From contig SLLL01000009.1 of NCBI GenBank assembly GCA_007134085.1, positions 34,667-98,666 on the forward strand: DNA of 64,000 nt, written 5' to 3'. The notes beneath the pieces are model-generated. The model ran no database searches, was not told where the DNA came from, and saw nothing but the letters and a program-made list of their open reading frames with translations. Numbering within the stretch: the stretch's first letter is position 1; each line of letters starts with the position of its first letter. Source of the DNA: Balneolaceae bacterium. GTDB lineage: Bacteria > Bacteroidota > Rhodothermia > Balneolales > Balneolaceae. Positions 19,794 to 30,795 of this stretch are shown one piece after another. The position numbers were made by a program, and so were the translations under genes.

Positions 19794-21172
19794 TCCGAAT
19801 TGGACCGTTTTAAATAGAGCCAGCCTACAGCCAATAACAGCGCATACGCAATAAGCGCAAACAGTACTATCCAAAATCCCTGTATAACATCACTAAAATA
19901 GTGTACTGGTGCATTGATCAGTATGAGGAGCGGGAATCCAAAAATTAGCGCCAGGCCACTGCCATAAACCAGGTTATAGCTAACCGGAGACTTCATTCCG
20001 GAATCAAGAATGCGAAGCAGCACAAACGCTGATTGTAGTGTACCGGTCATATTTCCAAAAATTGCTGCAAACCGTTCAAATTCAAACTCCTCAAAGGCAT
20101 CTTTAATCAAATAGGAAATAACAGCCCATGTTACCAAAGCTACAGCTATGGAAATGAGTAATAACGGAAGCCAGTATTGAGCAACTACCAGCAGGCTGAT
20201 TGCCGCAACAGATGCCACAATCATAAAATCCATGAATAGATTGGAGCAGCGCGTCATGGTTACGTCATCAACTACGCGGCTGGCGCGGGTCCAGTCGAGC
20301 ACCTTTCGTACAAAAAGAGCCACTATGGCCGCGAAAATGAAATGAAAAGACCATAATGTGGAAACTTCACCCTCTGCACCGATCGCCAACAGCCCCATTT
20401 CCATTAACTTTACAATGGCGTAGGTGAGTATAAACGTAAACCCGATTAACCCGATGTGAAAGGTTAGCGACTCAATATTCTCCGATGACGTGGTGATTTT
20501 TTCTCCCGAATCGGCTTTGGGCTTTGATACGATGCCACGCTTAACATCGTCCGGCAGCTCCTTCCCGGCATCTATATATGCCGCCCGGCCTCTGTTTATG
20601 CCGCGTTTCACCAAAGCGATTCCTACCGTGTAGGCTACGATAAATCCTGCCGCTGAAAATGTGAGCCCAACCACACCACCATCAGTAAATCCAAATTGCT
20701 CCCAGTTCAAACCGATGGTGTAAGCAATTCCGGGATTCATACCGAATGACAACGGCGGCAAAAAACCGATACCCACAAACAGGTCAGGCAACAGGGTGTA
20801 AAACAACATGAAAGCAATCAACAGGCCAACAATTGCCTGTGTTAGATACACGAACATAAAAATGAGTGCAAACTTTACCGAAGAGAGGCCAATCCGTTTT
20901 CGTGGAGCACGCAGGCTGAGGGCGATAAAAAGCAGTGCCAAAAGGTGATATACATACGTGCCGAGCCTTTCGGTTGTGAGGTCAATCAAACCAAGTAAAT
21001 TTGCACCAACCACCAACCCTATCACCCCTGCGAGAAGGTTTGCGGGTATCAGGTACCGCTGTAATAGCTTGATTTTGCTACGCAGCCATGTAGCCAAAAC
21101 CAGCAATGCCCCCATCCAGGCAAAATCGAGGAAAAACTCACCGGCAGAAATTTCTACGATCCACGAACTCAT
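19790..21172 (-). CDS. GltS-like sodium/glutamate symporter family protein
   Basis: multi-TM protein; NPGIAYTIGLNWE and late GNMTGTLQSAFVLLRILD motifs. Confidence 0.7.
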   Translation of the reverse strand: MSSWIVEISAGEFFLDFAWMGALLVLATWLRSKIKLLQRYLIPANLLAGVIGLVVGANLLGLIDLTTERLGTYVYHLLALLFIALSLRAPRKRIGLSSVKFALIFMFVYLTQAIVGLLIAFMLFYTLLPDLFVGIGFLPPLSFGMNPGIAYTIGLNWEQFGFTDGGVVGLTFSAAGFIVAYTVGIALVKRGINRGRAAYIDAGKELPDDVKRGIVSKPKADSGEKITTSSENIESLTFHIGLIGFTFILTYAIVKLMEMGLLAIGAEGEVSTLWSFHFIFAAIVALFVRKVLDWTRASRVVDDVTMTRCSNLFMDFMIVASVAAISLLVVAQYWLPLLLISIAVALVTWAVISYLIKDAFEEFEFERFAAIFGNMTGTLQSAFVLLRILDSGMKSPVSYNLVYGSGLALIFGFPLLILINAPVHYFSDVIQGFWIVLFALIAYALLLAVGWLYLKRSNSD

Positions 21173-22371
21173 CAGAGGGAGGCCACCGGTTTTTCACCTT
21201 TCTTCAGGCGGTTTATGTACCGCTGCCACTGAAGAGCACTCTTCCCGGCAAGATCAATTTGCAGCGTTAGCTCTGGGGTAGTTACAGTAATTTTATGATT
21301 CTGCTCAACAGAAATATACCGGATATCTTCAAGCGGCAGGTTAAAGGTTTGTGATCCCATAAAAATCATCAAGCGATCTGTATGAAGCTCAACAATGGCA
21401 CGGTCAAGTTTTACAAGCTGATGCTCTTTATCAATCATATAGATCTGGCTGCCATGCTTTTCGAGCAAAATGCCCTCTTTGTGGCGTACAGAAACCATCG
21501 GCATGGTGTTAATTTTATCAAACAGATCAATCACTGAAATAATCTGCCCGTCTTTATCTACCAACCTGGAAGCAACGTTCATTTTGTAGCGGTATGATGC
21601 AGCCCGGCTATACACAGTTTCACCATCGGGGGTAAATACAGCTCCGTCAACCCCGGTTTCAGGGCACCGGTACAATAACCGCTGAATGCCCGATGCCGGT
21701 TTGCTGCATGATACCGGAAATGCACCTTCCGGGGGGGTGTACTCATCGAAACTGATGAGATCGCGGCAATGCTCAGCAAACGTATTATAGTCATCAAAAT
21801 CGGAAGCGTTAAGGGGATCCATAAAACGCATCTCTACACTTCCTCTGCGATATTTATCGGCCCAGCGGGGCCAGTGCAGGTGCGAGCCGTGAATTTGAAC
21901 CGGATGAACCGGAATGCCCATTTTCCAGAATAATTTCAGCGTGGTTTCGATGAGAGGTTTTGCTTTGCCGTCCCACCGGCGCCCTCCCTCGGGGAAAATC
22001 ACGATCATGCGCCGTTGTTCAATCATTCGAATCACGCTTCTAATGATTCCAGGCTCGGGCACATACTTACTTGTTGGCACAATCCCGATGCTGTCCATAA
22101 AAATGCGCGGTATCGGTTTATGGAATTGATCACGGGTCATCACGCCTGCGGTTGGCTCTTGTGTCATTCCAACATTTAGCATAAAAGGGTCGAAATAGTT
22201 GGAGTGATTCCCGTAAATGAAGCAGGGCCCGGTAAGGGGCATATTCTGTGGATTGGAAATTCGCGGATTGAAAAGAAATTTGGTGGTGGGGATGATGGTT
22301 TTCCGCATAAAACGAAACGTTTTCTGAGAAAATCCGCGCTCATTTTTCTTAAACCGAAATCCTTTAATCAT
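21172..22371 (-). CDS. PlsC-type 1-acyl-glycerol-3-phosphate acyltransferase domain protein
   Basis: GNHSNYFDPFML (HX4D-type) and FPEGGRRWDGK motifs. Confidence 0.82.
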   Translation of the reverse strand: MIKGFRFKKNERGFSQKTFRFMRKTIIPTTKFLFNPRISNPQNMPLTGPCFIYGNHSNYFDPFMLNVGMTQEPTAGVMTRDQFHKPIPRIFMDSIGIVPTSKYVPEPGIIRSVIRMIEQRRMIVIFPEGGRRWDGKAKPLIETTLKLFWKMGIPVHPVQIHGSHLHWPRWADKYRRGSVEMRFMDPLNASDFDDYNTFAEHCRDLISFDEYTPPEGAFPVSCSKPASGIQRLLYRCPETGVDGAVFTPDGETVYSRAASYRYKMNVASRLVDKDGQIISVIDLFDKINTMPMVSVRHKEGILLEKHGSQIYMIDKEHQLVKLDRAIVELHTDRLMIFMGSQTFNLPLEDIRYISVEQNHKITVTTPELTLQIDLAGKSALQWQRYINRLKKGEKPVASL

Positions 22372-22597
22372 GTGCTGTAGTGGTTAGTAGCAGTATTGAT
22401 AGCTGCTAAGAATGTAAACAATTTTTGAAAAGGGCACAGGGATGAAATTGTTCTGCTGGTATGCCGGCCTTTACATATTTTATGTTGATAAACATCCGCT
22501 TTTTAGATATTGTACTCTAATATATATGGGACAAACCACCATAACAATCTGCTCTTTTGGATGAATTACTTTTAATAAACAGATAAGAGGACTACCG

Positions 22598-24010
22598 ATG
22601 TCAAAACAATCAAGAAAAAACTTTTTACGAAACAGTGCTCTCGGAATGGCAAGCCTCACAATGGCTCCTCTCCTTGGTAAAGCAGCTCAAAACCCTTACA
22701 AAGAATTAACAGCTAAAAGCTGGAAGAACCTCTTTTCCGGGAAAGATGAAATCCGAGTTGCTGCAATCGGCATGGGAATTATCGCACATTATAATGTACG
22801 AACTGCCCTGCAGGTACCGGGTGTAAAGTTTGTTGCTGCAGCAGATGCATACGATTCACGGCTGGTTCGCACAAAAGAACTCTACGGAAACGACATTTTT
22901 ACTACAAGGGATTACCGCGAGATTCTAAACCGGTCGGATGTTGATGTTGTGCTGATCAACACGCCCGACCACTGGCACGCAAAAATGGCTGTTGACGCAC
23001 TTGATGCCGGAAAGCATGTATTTTGCGAGAAGCCGATGGTTCAGAAACTCGATGAAGGCAATCCTGTTATTGAAGCTCACAGGCGCTCGAACAAAGTTCT
23101 GCAGGTTGGCAGCCAGTTTGGCAGCGATATGATTTTCCACAAAGCCGCCGAGATGTACAAGTCCGGCGCAATCGGCACGCTTAACCAGATTGTGGCCACC
23201 TACAACAGAAATTCATCACTGGGAGCATGGCAATACTCCATACCCGATTTCGCCACTCCTGAAAATGTTGACTGGGACGGCTTCTTAGGCCACGCACCAC
23301 AACGCCCCTGGGATGCTCAGCGGTTTTTCCAGTGGAGAAATTATGATGACTACGGCACCGGCGTACCGGGCGACCTCTTCGTACACCTTTTCAGTGGTAT
23401 CCACACCGTTTTGAACTCCTACGGGCCAACAATGGTATCAGGGTTTGGCGGGCTTCGGTCATGGTTAGACGGACGCGACGCTGAAGATGGCGTTTACGGG
23501 CAGTATCACTACCCTGAAACAGAAAACCATCCGGAGTTTACGTGCGTATTGCAGAGCAATCTTGCTGATGGTGGCGGATCCGGAACACAGTTCCTTTTCA
23601 TTGGTGATGAGGGTTCAATTGAAGTAAACCCCGGATCATCACTTAAGCTGAACAGAATCCCTCGTCGCGATCCAAGCATCGATAACCTTGTTCGCGGCTA
23701 CAACTCTGTTTTTACATTCTCCGAAGCTGATCAGCAAAAGTTTGAAGAACAGCTGCGTGCCCGGCAGGAAGAAACTGTAGAGCACAGCCCTGAAATGAAT
23801 CAAACCGAAGAGTTCCGCGCACCAGGAGGCTACGATTCCCGCCTCGACCACTTCGTAAACTTCTTTGATTCGATCAGAAACGGGGCACCACAAATTCAGG
23901 ATCCGGAATTTGGTTTCCGCGCAGCAGCACCATCTCTGCTTACAAATGTAAGTATGCGGGAAGAACGAATTCTTAAGTGGGATCCGGTAGGGATGAGGGA
24001 GGTCAGCTAA
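22598..24010 (+). CDS. exported Gfo/Idh/MocA family oxidoreductase
   Basis: Tat-like N-terminus (SRKNFLRNSALG), AIGMGIIAHYN, HVFCEKPMVQ motif. Confidence 0.88.
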   Translation: MSKQSRKNFLRNSALGMASLTMAPLLGKAAQNPYKELTAKSWKNLFSGKDEIRVAAIGMGIIAHYNVRTALQVPGVKFVAAADAYDSRLVRTKELYGNDIFTTRDYREILNRSDVDVVLINTPDHWHAKMAVDALDAGKHVFCEKPMVQKLDEGNPVIEAHRRSNKVLQVGSQFGSDMIFHKAAEMYKSGAIGTLNQIVATYNRNSSLGAWQYSIPDFATPENVDWDGFLGHAPQRPWDAQRFFQWRNYDDYGTGVPGDLFVHLFSGIHTVLNSYGPTMVSGFGGLRSWLDGRDAEDGVYGQYHYPETENHPEFTCVLQSNLADGGGSGTQFLFIGDEGSIEVNPGSSLKLNRIPRRDPSIDNLVRGYNSVFTFSEADQQKFEEQLRARQEETVEHSPEMNQTEEFRAPGGYDSRLDHFVNFFDSIRNGAPQIQDPEFGFRAAAPSLLTNVSMREERILKWDPVGMREVS

Positions 24011-24140
24011 ATGCAGTTGACAAATTTACAGCTTGCAATTGACGAGCTATTCGGGCACATTTTTAAAGAGAATCAATACTTTCGGTGTGTAGGAAAGTTA
24101 TTATAAACAGGATTAAGATATTAGCTTCTTTTCTTAACAA

Positions 24141-24174
24141 AAAACCCCAAACTACTTTCGTAATCCGGGGTTTT
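24141..24174. terminator. terminator between convergent genes
   Basis: aaaacccc...ggggtttt stem-loop. Confidence 0.75.
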
Positions 24175-24202
24175 ATCTGATTTTTCGAAAGACTATCTCG
24201 AA

Positions 24203-24676
24203 CTACCTGGAGAAATACTCCTCTGATCTGTTGCTAAGAAGGTTTGTTATTTCTCTATGGCCAAATCGTATAGAAAGGCCCAATGCTGTAAGGCCAGCAT
24301 GATTTTTGGCATTTACGTCGGCACCATTTTCAATCAGTTGCTGAACTACGGAATATTGGCCGTTTTCAGCGGCAATCATCAGTGCTGTTTCGCCGATGTT
24401 GTTCACTGCATTAACATCCGGGTTGTGAACCAAAATAATTCGCAGCATTCTTGGATTTCCAATTTTCGAGGCAATCATCAGTGGGGTGTTCCCTTCAGCG
24501 TCAACGGTATCAATGTCCGCACCTTCAGAAAGCAACACGTTGAGGCTAATCAAATCGATTGTTTTTACGGCTTCAATTAGTCCATCTGTTACTTTGTTCT
24601 CTTTAGCAAACGCAGAGCCGGTTATAAGCACTGCTGTAAAAAGAATAGTTATTGTTTTTACTATAGAATACTTCAT
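24203..24676 (-). CDS. exported ankyrin-repeat protein
   Basis: signal peptide then ankyrin repeats (GNTPLMIASKIGN, GETALMIAAENGQ, AGLTALGLSIRFGH). Confidence 0.88.
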   Translation of the reverse strand: MKYSIVKTITILFTAVLITGSAFAKENKVTDGLIEAVKTIDLISLNVLLSEGADIDTVDAEGNTPLMIASKIGNPRMLRIILVHNPDVNAVNNIGETALMIAAENGQYSVVQQLIENGADVNAKNHAGLTALGLSIRFGHREITNLLSNRSEEYFSR

Positions 24677-25274
24677 TGTTTTAAATGGATACTCTTTTTT
24701 TATTTGTCTGTTATTAATTCTCTGATTTTTTTATCAGATCGGAGCACATTTTTTTGTCTCCTATTTATTAAGAGTGTTATAACGAATAGCACATGTACGG
24801 AGTTTCAGTATTCTTGCCAATTTTTCCGATCCATAAATAGTAACTCCTTACACTTTGAACCCATAAAAAGATAAGCCAATCTTTTAACTCTGATTAAGCA
24901 AAAAATGAACTAGCCTTATCATTCTTAAACTTTAAACTTAAACCAAAATCAGCTGTGATAAATATTTTTCAGGTTCTGATTATTTCACACGAACTAAAAC
25001 TTTGTTTAACCACGAAGCATTGGCAAAATACTCTCGATTTTTATTGTAATGCATGATTTTATGCGTACCAATCTGTTTTGTCAGAACTCATAAAAAACAA
25101 AGTGTTAGAATTTTCTTATAATTTTCAAAGCCCTTGAATATTTATTGCCTATTCTTAATTTTCAAACCAGAATGAATAAGCTAAAAAACAGCTACTTTCA
25201 AGCCTTTTTAAATTCAATATCACGCGCAAAGCAACCCAGGTTACCCATACATTAATATTAAAACATCTGGAAAA

Positions 25275-25652
25275 GTGAATAGCCAGGTACTTATCGTTGA
25301 AGACTGTTTTATACAATCTACAGTACTCAAAAAAATTTTGGAGAGCGAAAACTTTGGCATTACTGCTGTATGCCGCTCGGCTGATGAAGCTCTTGAAGAA
25401 GTAAGCAAGCAAAAGCCAGACCTAATACTGATGGATGTGTATTTAAAAGGAAGCATGACTGGAATTCAGGCTGTAAAAAAAATTCGGGAGCAACTGGAAA
25501 CTCCAGTAATCTTCATCACTGCCCTTAACGACTCTGATACTTTTGATGACATACAAACCATTGGTAATTCTAATCTACTTCAAAAGCCGGTGTCGAAATC
25601 AGATTTAGTAAACGCAGTGCACTCTTTTATTCCTAATAACGCAGTTGCCTAA
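25275..25652 (+). CDS. single-domain response regulator (CheY-like), GTG start
   Basis: REC signatures VLIVED, DLILMDVYLKG, VIFITAL, LLQKPVS. Confidence 0.88.
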   Translation: MNSQVLIVEDCFIQSTVLKKILESENFGITAVCRSADEALEEVSKQKPDLILMDVYLKGSMTGIQAVKKIREQLETPVIFITALNDSDTFDDIQTIGNSNLLQKPVSKSDLVNAVHSFIPNNAVA

Positions 25653-25691
25653 TTACTTCGCCAAAAATTTGTATCGCAGTATTACGTGAGG

Positions 25692-26174
25692 CTATCTGTT
25701 TTGCCTACCCTCCCGCATGGTACGTTGTACCCCTCTTTGTCTTACAGTATCCGGGTGCACCATACTATCAAGCTGTAAAAGCTGATCTTCACTCAGCAAT
25801 TCTGTTATCTCATCTCTGAAATCCAGGTATTTTTGTAGTATAACCTGTCCTTCTTCTTCTCTCCTCTCCTGCATAGTTTGCCTCACGTTAGCGTTATATG
25901 CCCTAAGTTTCCCGAGAAATTCATCCTGCTGATCCGCTTCAAGGCTCAGCCTTCTTGCCATATAACTTCCAAAATCTCCCCTTTCCGGCCTTTCACCGCG
26001 TTGCCTTTGCCATCCAAAGCGTTCCCCTCGTGTTTCACGCTCAGAAAATTCTGTAGGGGCACTTTCCGGCTGCACAGAAAAGGTATTACTGATCAGTACG
26101 CCTGATGAAAGGCCAACCAGAAAAATTATTATGTATGCAATAAGAGCTTTTTGTCCTGTAGTCATTTTTTGCAC
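25692..26174 (-). CDS. Spy/CnrX-like periplasmic heavy-metal-sensor family protein
   Basis: N-terminal TM anchor, long amphipathic helices, follows sigma/anti-sigma pair. Confidence 0.6.
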   Translation of the reverse strand: MQKMTTGQKALIAYIIIFLVGLSSGVLISNTFSVQPESAPTEFSERETRGERFGWQRQRGERPERGDFGSYMARRLSLEADQQDEFLGKLRAYNANVRQTMQERREEEGQVILQKYLDFRDEITELLSEDQLLQLDSMVHPDTVRQRGVQRTMREGRQNR

Positions 26175-26632
26175 TATTGATTTGAAATTTCATCCAGATA
26201 GATCAGATAATCATCTGCATAACCGGGTTGATCCGGATAGAATATATCACTGATGATAAATTCGTCATCATAATAAACGTCTAAATCCACACTTAAGTAA
26301 AAGATGGATGAGAGCATAAGAATAGCAACCGATGCAGCAATAGCGTATCTCCTGAACCAGTGAATGGTAATCTCTGCAAAATCTTCCCGGGCTTTATCAA
26401 GCTCACTTATTTCGTTGAGTATGTTTGAAATCTGGTTTTGATGCCGGCTTGAATCGCCTGTTTCACCATATAGATCTGGCGATAAAGGCTGATTCATGAT
26501 CGTAAGAAAACCCTCCTGAAGATCAGGATACCGGCTAAGCTCATCTTTTAAAAGAGATATTTGCTCATCAGATAACAACCCTTCGGTTGCATCGATAATC
26601 TTTCTTTCTAACTCTAATCGTTTATTGTCCAT
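26174..26632 (-). CDS. putative anti-sigma factor (single TM)
   Basis: follows the ECF sigma gene with 1-nt overlap; central TM YAIAASVAILMLSSIFYLSV. Confidence 0.6.
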   Translation of the reverse strand: MDNKRLELERKIIDATEGLLSDEQISLLKDELSRYPDLQEGFLTIMNQPLSPDLYGETGDSSRHQNQISNILNEISELDKAREDFAEITIHWFRRYAIAASVAILMLSSIFYLSVDLDVYYDDEFIISDIFYPDQPGYADDYLIYLDEISNQ

Positions 26633-27165
26633 CAGTTTACCTTTTTCATGAGTTCTGCAAGCTCTTTACGTGCCCTGAACATTCGGTTTTTCAGTGTCTG
26701 TTCATTAATTCCCGTAACCTCACTAATTTCTGCATAGCTTAGCCCGTCAATCGAGCGCATAACCACGATGGTTCTAAGCAGTTCAGGCAGCTGTGATATT
26801 GCCTTTCTCAGCTGAAGAATTTCCTCTTTTTGGTCAGATTTTTGGGAAAAATCATCTCCGGCAATCTGATACTCCTCAACCGGTGTTGCACTTCGCCCTT
26901 TCTCCTTTTTCAGTTTTCGCATTTCATCAATACTCAGATTTCTTGCGATGGAGTAGAGCCAGGTGTAAAGCCCTGAGTTGCCCTGAAATTGTTCTATATT
27001 TTTGTATGCTTTCAAGAATGTTTCCTGCAAAATATCTTCCGCTTCAATGCCTGTTCCTGCCAGATATGCAGTTAGTGCCCGGTGAAGGCGTGGATAAAGC
27101 GCCGAAATCTCTTGTTTAAATGTCTCTTTAATCGCTCTATCCATACCGCAATCACCGTATTGCAC
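26632..27165 (-). CDS. ECF RNA polymerase sigma factor
   Basis: sigma2 ILQETFLKAYKNIEQFQGNSGLYTWLYSIARNLSIDEMRK; sigma4 SYAEISEVTGINEQTLKNRMFRARKEL. Confidence 0.93.
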   Translation of the reverse strand: MQYGDCGMDRAIKETFKQEISALYPRLHRALTAYLAGTGIEAEDILQETFLKAYKNIEQFQGNSGLYTWLYSIARNLSIDEMRKLKKEKGRSATPVEEYQIAGDDFSQKSDQKEEILQLRKAISQLPELLRTIVVMRSIDGLSYAEISEVTGINEQTLKNRMFRARKELAELMKKVN

Positions 27166-27179
27166 ATAACATAACCCGG

Positions 27180-27878
27180 TTATCTGTTTCTAAAGCCGGG
27201 CGCTCTGTTTCTGTTCCAGTTCCCCTGCCGTCCCTGGCCCATAAATTGTTGTAGGTTCTCATATTCGGCAGCAGTTAATATCTCTTTCAGTTCGTTGTGC
27301 AGTGCCTCCCGGGATTCAAGCATTCTTTCCCTGTCTCTTTCACCTGCAAGTTCAGCACGGCTTTGGGCATGTGCATTAAGCAGTTCATTTACCTTTGCTG
27401 CTTTATCGCCTTCTAAACCGGCTTTTTCAATCATAACTTCATGCCTCAAGGTACGCAATTCAAGCATACTGTCTATGCGATCTGCCCTCACAGCTTCCAG
27501 CTTTTCTTTCTGGCCATCAGTTAATACCTCAAGAAACTGGTTGTGTAAATCAGCCCTGTTTTCCCATCTCTCTCCACTGCGCTGCTGATTGCCTCTTCCC
27601 CGAACAGCTCCCTGCCTGTTATTCTGGCGATTACCACGAAGTGCCGGCCCTCTGTCTCTTCGGTTTTGTTGCTGAGCAAATCCTCTTTCTGAACGATGCT
27701 CCATACTAATTGCAATGAGTTCTCTTTTCTGATCGTCAGTTAATTCGAGCACCTCACCATAATTCATGATAAAATTATGGCCTCCTCCCATCCATACACC
27801 GGATTGATTACCCGGCTGTGCAAATCCACCACTATTGATGATGAACAGTACTATAAATACCAATCCAAACTTTTTCAT
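27180..27878 (-). CDS. Spy/CpxP-like exported Arg/Gln-rich protein
   Basis: signal peptide; LTDDQKRELIAI, LTDGQKEKLEAVR, LTAAEYENLQQF repeats resembling LTXXQ motifs. Confidence 0.55.
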   Translation of the reverse strand: MKKFGLVFIVLFIINSGGFAQPGNQSGVWMGGGHNFIMNYGEVLELTDDQKRELIAISMEHRSERGFAQQQNRRDRGPALRGNRQNNRQGAVRGRGNQQRSGERWENRADLHNQFLEVLTDGQKEKLEAVRADRIDSMLELRTLRHEVMIEKAGLEGDKAAKVNELLNAHAQSRAELAGERDRERMLESREALHNELKEILTAAEYENLQQFMGQGRQGNWNRNRAPGFRNR

Positions 27879-28016
27879 GGCCTTCTCCTTTTTGTGTGAT
27901 TGTTTAGGTTCTGCTCTTTAGACGCAGCCAATCTTCATCCGTTTGATAAAATTTCAATCTATTCTTTCTCTATCTTTTATGATGATAACCGATGTTCTTA
28001 ACCACAGCCATTCATA

Positions 28017-29231
28017 ATGCATTTACGATTCCCCGGCTATTTGATTGTTTTGGCCGTCTTATCTGCATGCCTCTCCTTCTGCAGTGAAGCTGATTACACT
28101 ATCGCCGAACCGGAAGCTCTTTATGGCCTGTATGAGCTTGGTGACACTACTAACCTACTGAATCGAGCATCCAAAATTTTATCTGAACCTCCCCTTTATC
28201 CAACGGCCGCTCTCATTAGTGAAACTCCTTTCCCACGCGGAACCTATGTGAGCCTGGCTTGTTATTGGTGGCCGGACTCATCCTCTGTAGACGGGCTTCC
28301 CTACGAACGGAGGGATGGTGAAGTGAACCCTGAAACGCGAAGCGAGGCATCCGACCTGCCTGCGATGATAGAGATGGCTAAACGGGTTGAATTACTATCC
28401 GCCGCCTATTCCATCACCGGTGATGAAAGCTATGCTGAACAAGCAATCGAACAACTCTACTCCTGGTTTATAGATAAAAACAGTGCTATGCTCCCCCATC
28501 TTGAGCATGCCCAAATGATTCGGGGACGAGACACAGGCCGCTCATACGGAGTAATCGATATCTGGTGGCTGGTGAGGGTTATTCATTCCGTACCCTTGAT
28601 AAGGGCATCAGAAAATTGGTTGGATGATGTTGAGGTGGGATTGAAGAACTGGTTTACACACTATGTAAACTGGCTCCGAAACAGCGAATTTGGAGTACTG
28701 GAGATGCAATCAAAAAACAACCACGGTACCTGGTATGATGTTCAGCTCGTAACATTCTCACTATTTATCGGCCAGGAAGAGTTCGCCGCTGAGCATCTTG
28801 AAACTGTATCAAAAAATCGGCTCAATCTTCAGATCGCCTCAACCGGAAGGCAACGTTTTGAAACCCGCCGGCCCAAACCGGAACACTACAGTATCTATAA
28901 TTTAAACGGATGGATGGAGCTTTATGGCCATGCAGATTATCTCGGGGTAGATATCAATCCATCACCACGCTTCTGGGGTGGAACCATCGAAGATGCTATA
29001 ATCTATTTAATCGGTTTGATGCGGGACATCGATTTCGAAGATATTCTCGATCCCTTAGACCGCACCGATAGCGATCGGCTCTATTTCGATCTGCTTATCA
29101 AATCAGCAGAACGCTATCAAAATCAGGCAATTATTGATGAGATTAACCGCATCAAACCACAGGTGAGAAATCCTGAGCTACCCATCATCAGAAATAAGAA
29201 AACACTGCCGCCTGCGGCTTTATCTAATTAG
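28017..29231 (+). CDS. alginate lyase family protein (exported)
   Basis: YVSLACYWWPD, MIRGRDTGRSYGVIDIWWLV, SKNNHGTWYDVQL motifs. Confidence 0.85.
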   Translation: MHLRFPGYLIVLAVLSACLSFCSEADYTIAEPEALYGLYELGDTTNLLNRASKILSEPPLYPTAALISETPFPRGTYVSLACYWWPDSSSVDGLPYERRDGEVNPETRSEASDLPAMIEMAKRVELLSAAYSITGDESYAEQAIEQLYSWFIDKNSAMLPHLEHAQMIRGRDTGRSYGVIDIWWLVRVIHSVPLIRASENWLDDVEVGLKNWFTHYVNWLRNSEFGVLEMQSKNNHGTWYDVQLVTFSLFIGQEEFAAEHLETVSKNRLNLQIASTGRQRFETRRPKPEHYSIYNLNGWMELYGHADYLGVDINPSPRFWGGTIEDAIIYLIGLMRDIDFEDILDPLDRTDSDRLYFDLLIKSAERYQNQAIIDEINRIKPQVRNPELPIIRNKKTLPPAALSN

Positions 29232-29233
29232 TA

Positions 29234-30607
29234 TCAAGAAAACCCAAACATTACCATCCCCACCATACAGAGCGCAGCAAATGCCAGAAGTTTAAGCAAC
29301 AGCGGGAAACAGAATTTGAACCACTTATCATAAGGCACTCCGGCCATTCCAAGAATTCCCATCAATACAGCGTTTGTGGGAACAATCATGTTGGCGAAGC
29401 CATCACCAAAGAGAAATGCCTGTACCGCAATCTGTCGGGAAACTCCCAATATATCACTTAGCGGAGCCATAAGCGGCATAGTTACAAATGCCTGGCCACT
29501 GCCAGATGGCACAAACAGGTTGAGAATGGTTTGCATAATCATCATACCCACAGCAGATAGCTCAGGGCCAACCATTCCCAGCGGCACGGAGAGCGTATTT
29601 ACAATAGTGTGAAGAATTTCGCCATCTTCCATTATAAGCGCGATGCCTCTCGCTACACCTACAAGCAGTGCAGTTTCGGTTAATTCACGCGCTCCAATCA
29701 CAAACTCTTTTGCCATTAGGCTGGGCCCAATCCTGCCGATGATTGCCGTTACAATGCCAAGAATCAGAAAGGCCGCGCCAAGCTCAATGAGATACCAGCC
29801 GTGGTAACGAATACCGTAAACAGCCACCCCAAGTGCAACGATAAATGAGATTAAAATTGCGATATGAGTTACTGAAAGAGCCGGGTAATCTTTTGGCGGT
29901 GCGCCGGCATCGGGTGGCTCAATACCTGCCATAAGGCTTACAGACGGGTTAGCCTGCACCCTTCTCGCGTAGCTCCATACATGGTGTGCACCAATCATTA
30001 CAAATGGCACCATAATGGCAAGACGCACTTCCATGCCGGAATAGGTTGGCAAACCGGCTACTTCCTGTGCTACAACCACAGTGTATTGGTTGAAAGCTGC
30101 GGCTCCATAGCCAATACCATAACCTGCAACGATGATTCCTACAGCAGTCATGGTGTCCATCTTCATGCTTCGACAGAGCGCCACAAGAATCAGTACGAAA
30201 GGTATATACTCAGCTGATGCACCAACCGCACTCGATGCCAGTGCGAAAACAAAAACTACGATAAAAATCAGTGCTCCGGGCCGGCCGCCAAGATTTTCTA
30301 ACAGCCTGCCCAAAAGAGCATCAATAGCGCCGGATTTGCGAATTACAGCCATCACCCCGCCAATAATGAACAGAAAAAAGATAATATCTTGCGCTGCAGC
30401 AAATGCCCTTGGTATAGCTGTAAATAGAGAAATGGGGCTAAGCATTTCGCCCTCCTCAGCTATTTCGAATGTTCCGGGCACCACCACTTGCCTGCCATCT
30501 ACCACCTCTGTCTGAAATGCCCCCTGTGGAATAATCCAGGTGGCAACAAGTGCTGCTACCATCAAAAAGAAGAGCAGCGTTAAGGTGTGCGGCATTTTAA
30601 AATTCAT
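29234..30607 (-). CDS. YfcC family (DcuC-like) transporter
   Basis: WIIPQGAF N-terminus, multi-TM, NLFVPSGSGQAFVTMPLMAPL motif. Confidence 0.85.
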   Translation of the reverse strand: MNFKMPHTLTLLFFLMVAALVATWIIPQGAFQTEVVDGRQVVVPGTFEIAEEGEMLSPISLFTAIPRAFAAAQDIIFFLFIIGGVMAVIRKSGAIDALLGRLLENLGGRPGALIFIVVFVFALASSAVGASAEYIPFVLILVALCRSMKMDTMTAVGIIVAGYGIGYGAAAFNQYTVVVAQEVAGLPTYSGMEVRLAIMVPFVMIGAHHVWSYARRVQANPSVSLMAGIEPPDAGAPPKDYPALSVTHIAILISFIVALGVAVYGIRYHGWYLIELGAAFLILGIVTAIIGRIGPSLMAKEFVIGARELTETALLVGVARGIALIMEDGEILHTIVNTLSVPLGMVGPELSAVGMMIMQTILNLFVPSGSGQAFVTMPLMAPLSDILGVSRQIAVQAFLFGDGFANMIVPTNAVLMGILGMAGVPYDKWFKFCFPLLLKLLAFAALCMVGMVMFGFS

Positions 30608-30795
30608 AGAGCAGGCTATTTTAAAAGGGTTATTTGGCAGCGTGCAAAATAGTGAGGTACTCCGTTGGATTCAAACCCACCGGAAAATGAAAGCAGCTAA
30701 AAATTCACATAATTATAACATTTGAAAAGTAAATTGACATTTGAGACTCTTTTATATGAAACTGATCTCCTAAAAAAACGAAGAGGAAATAAATA

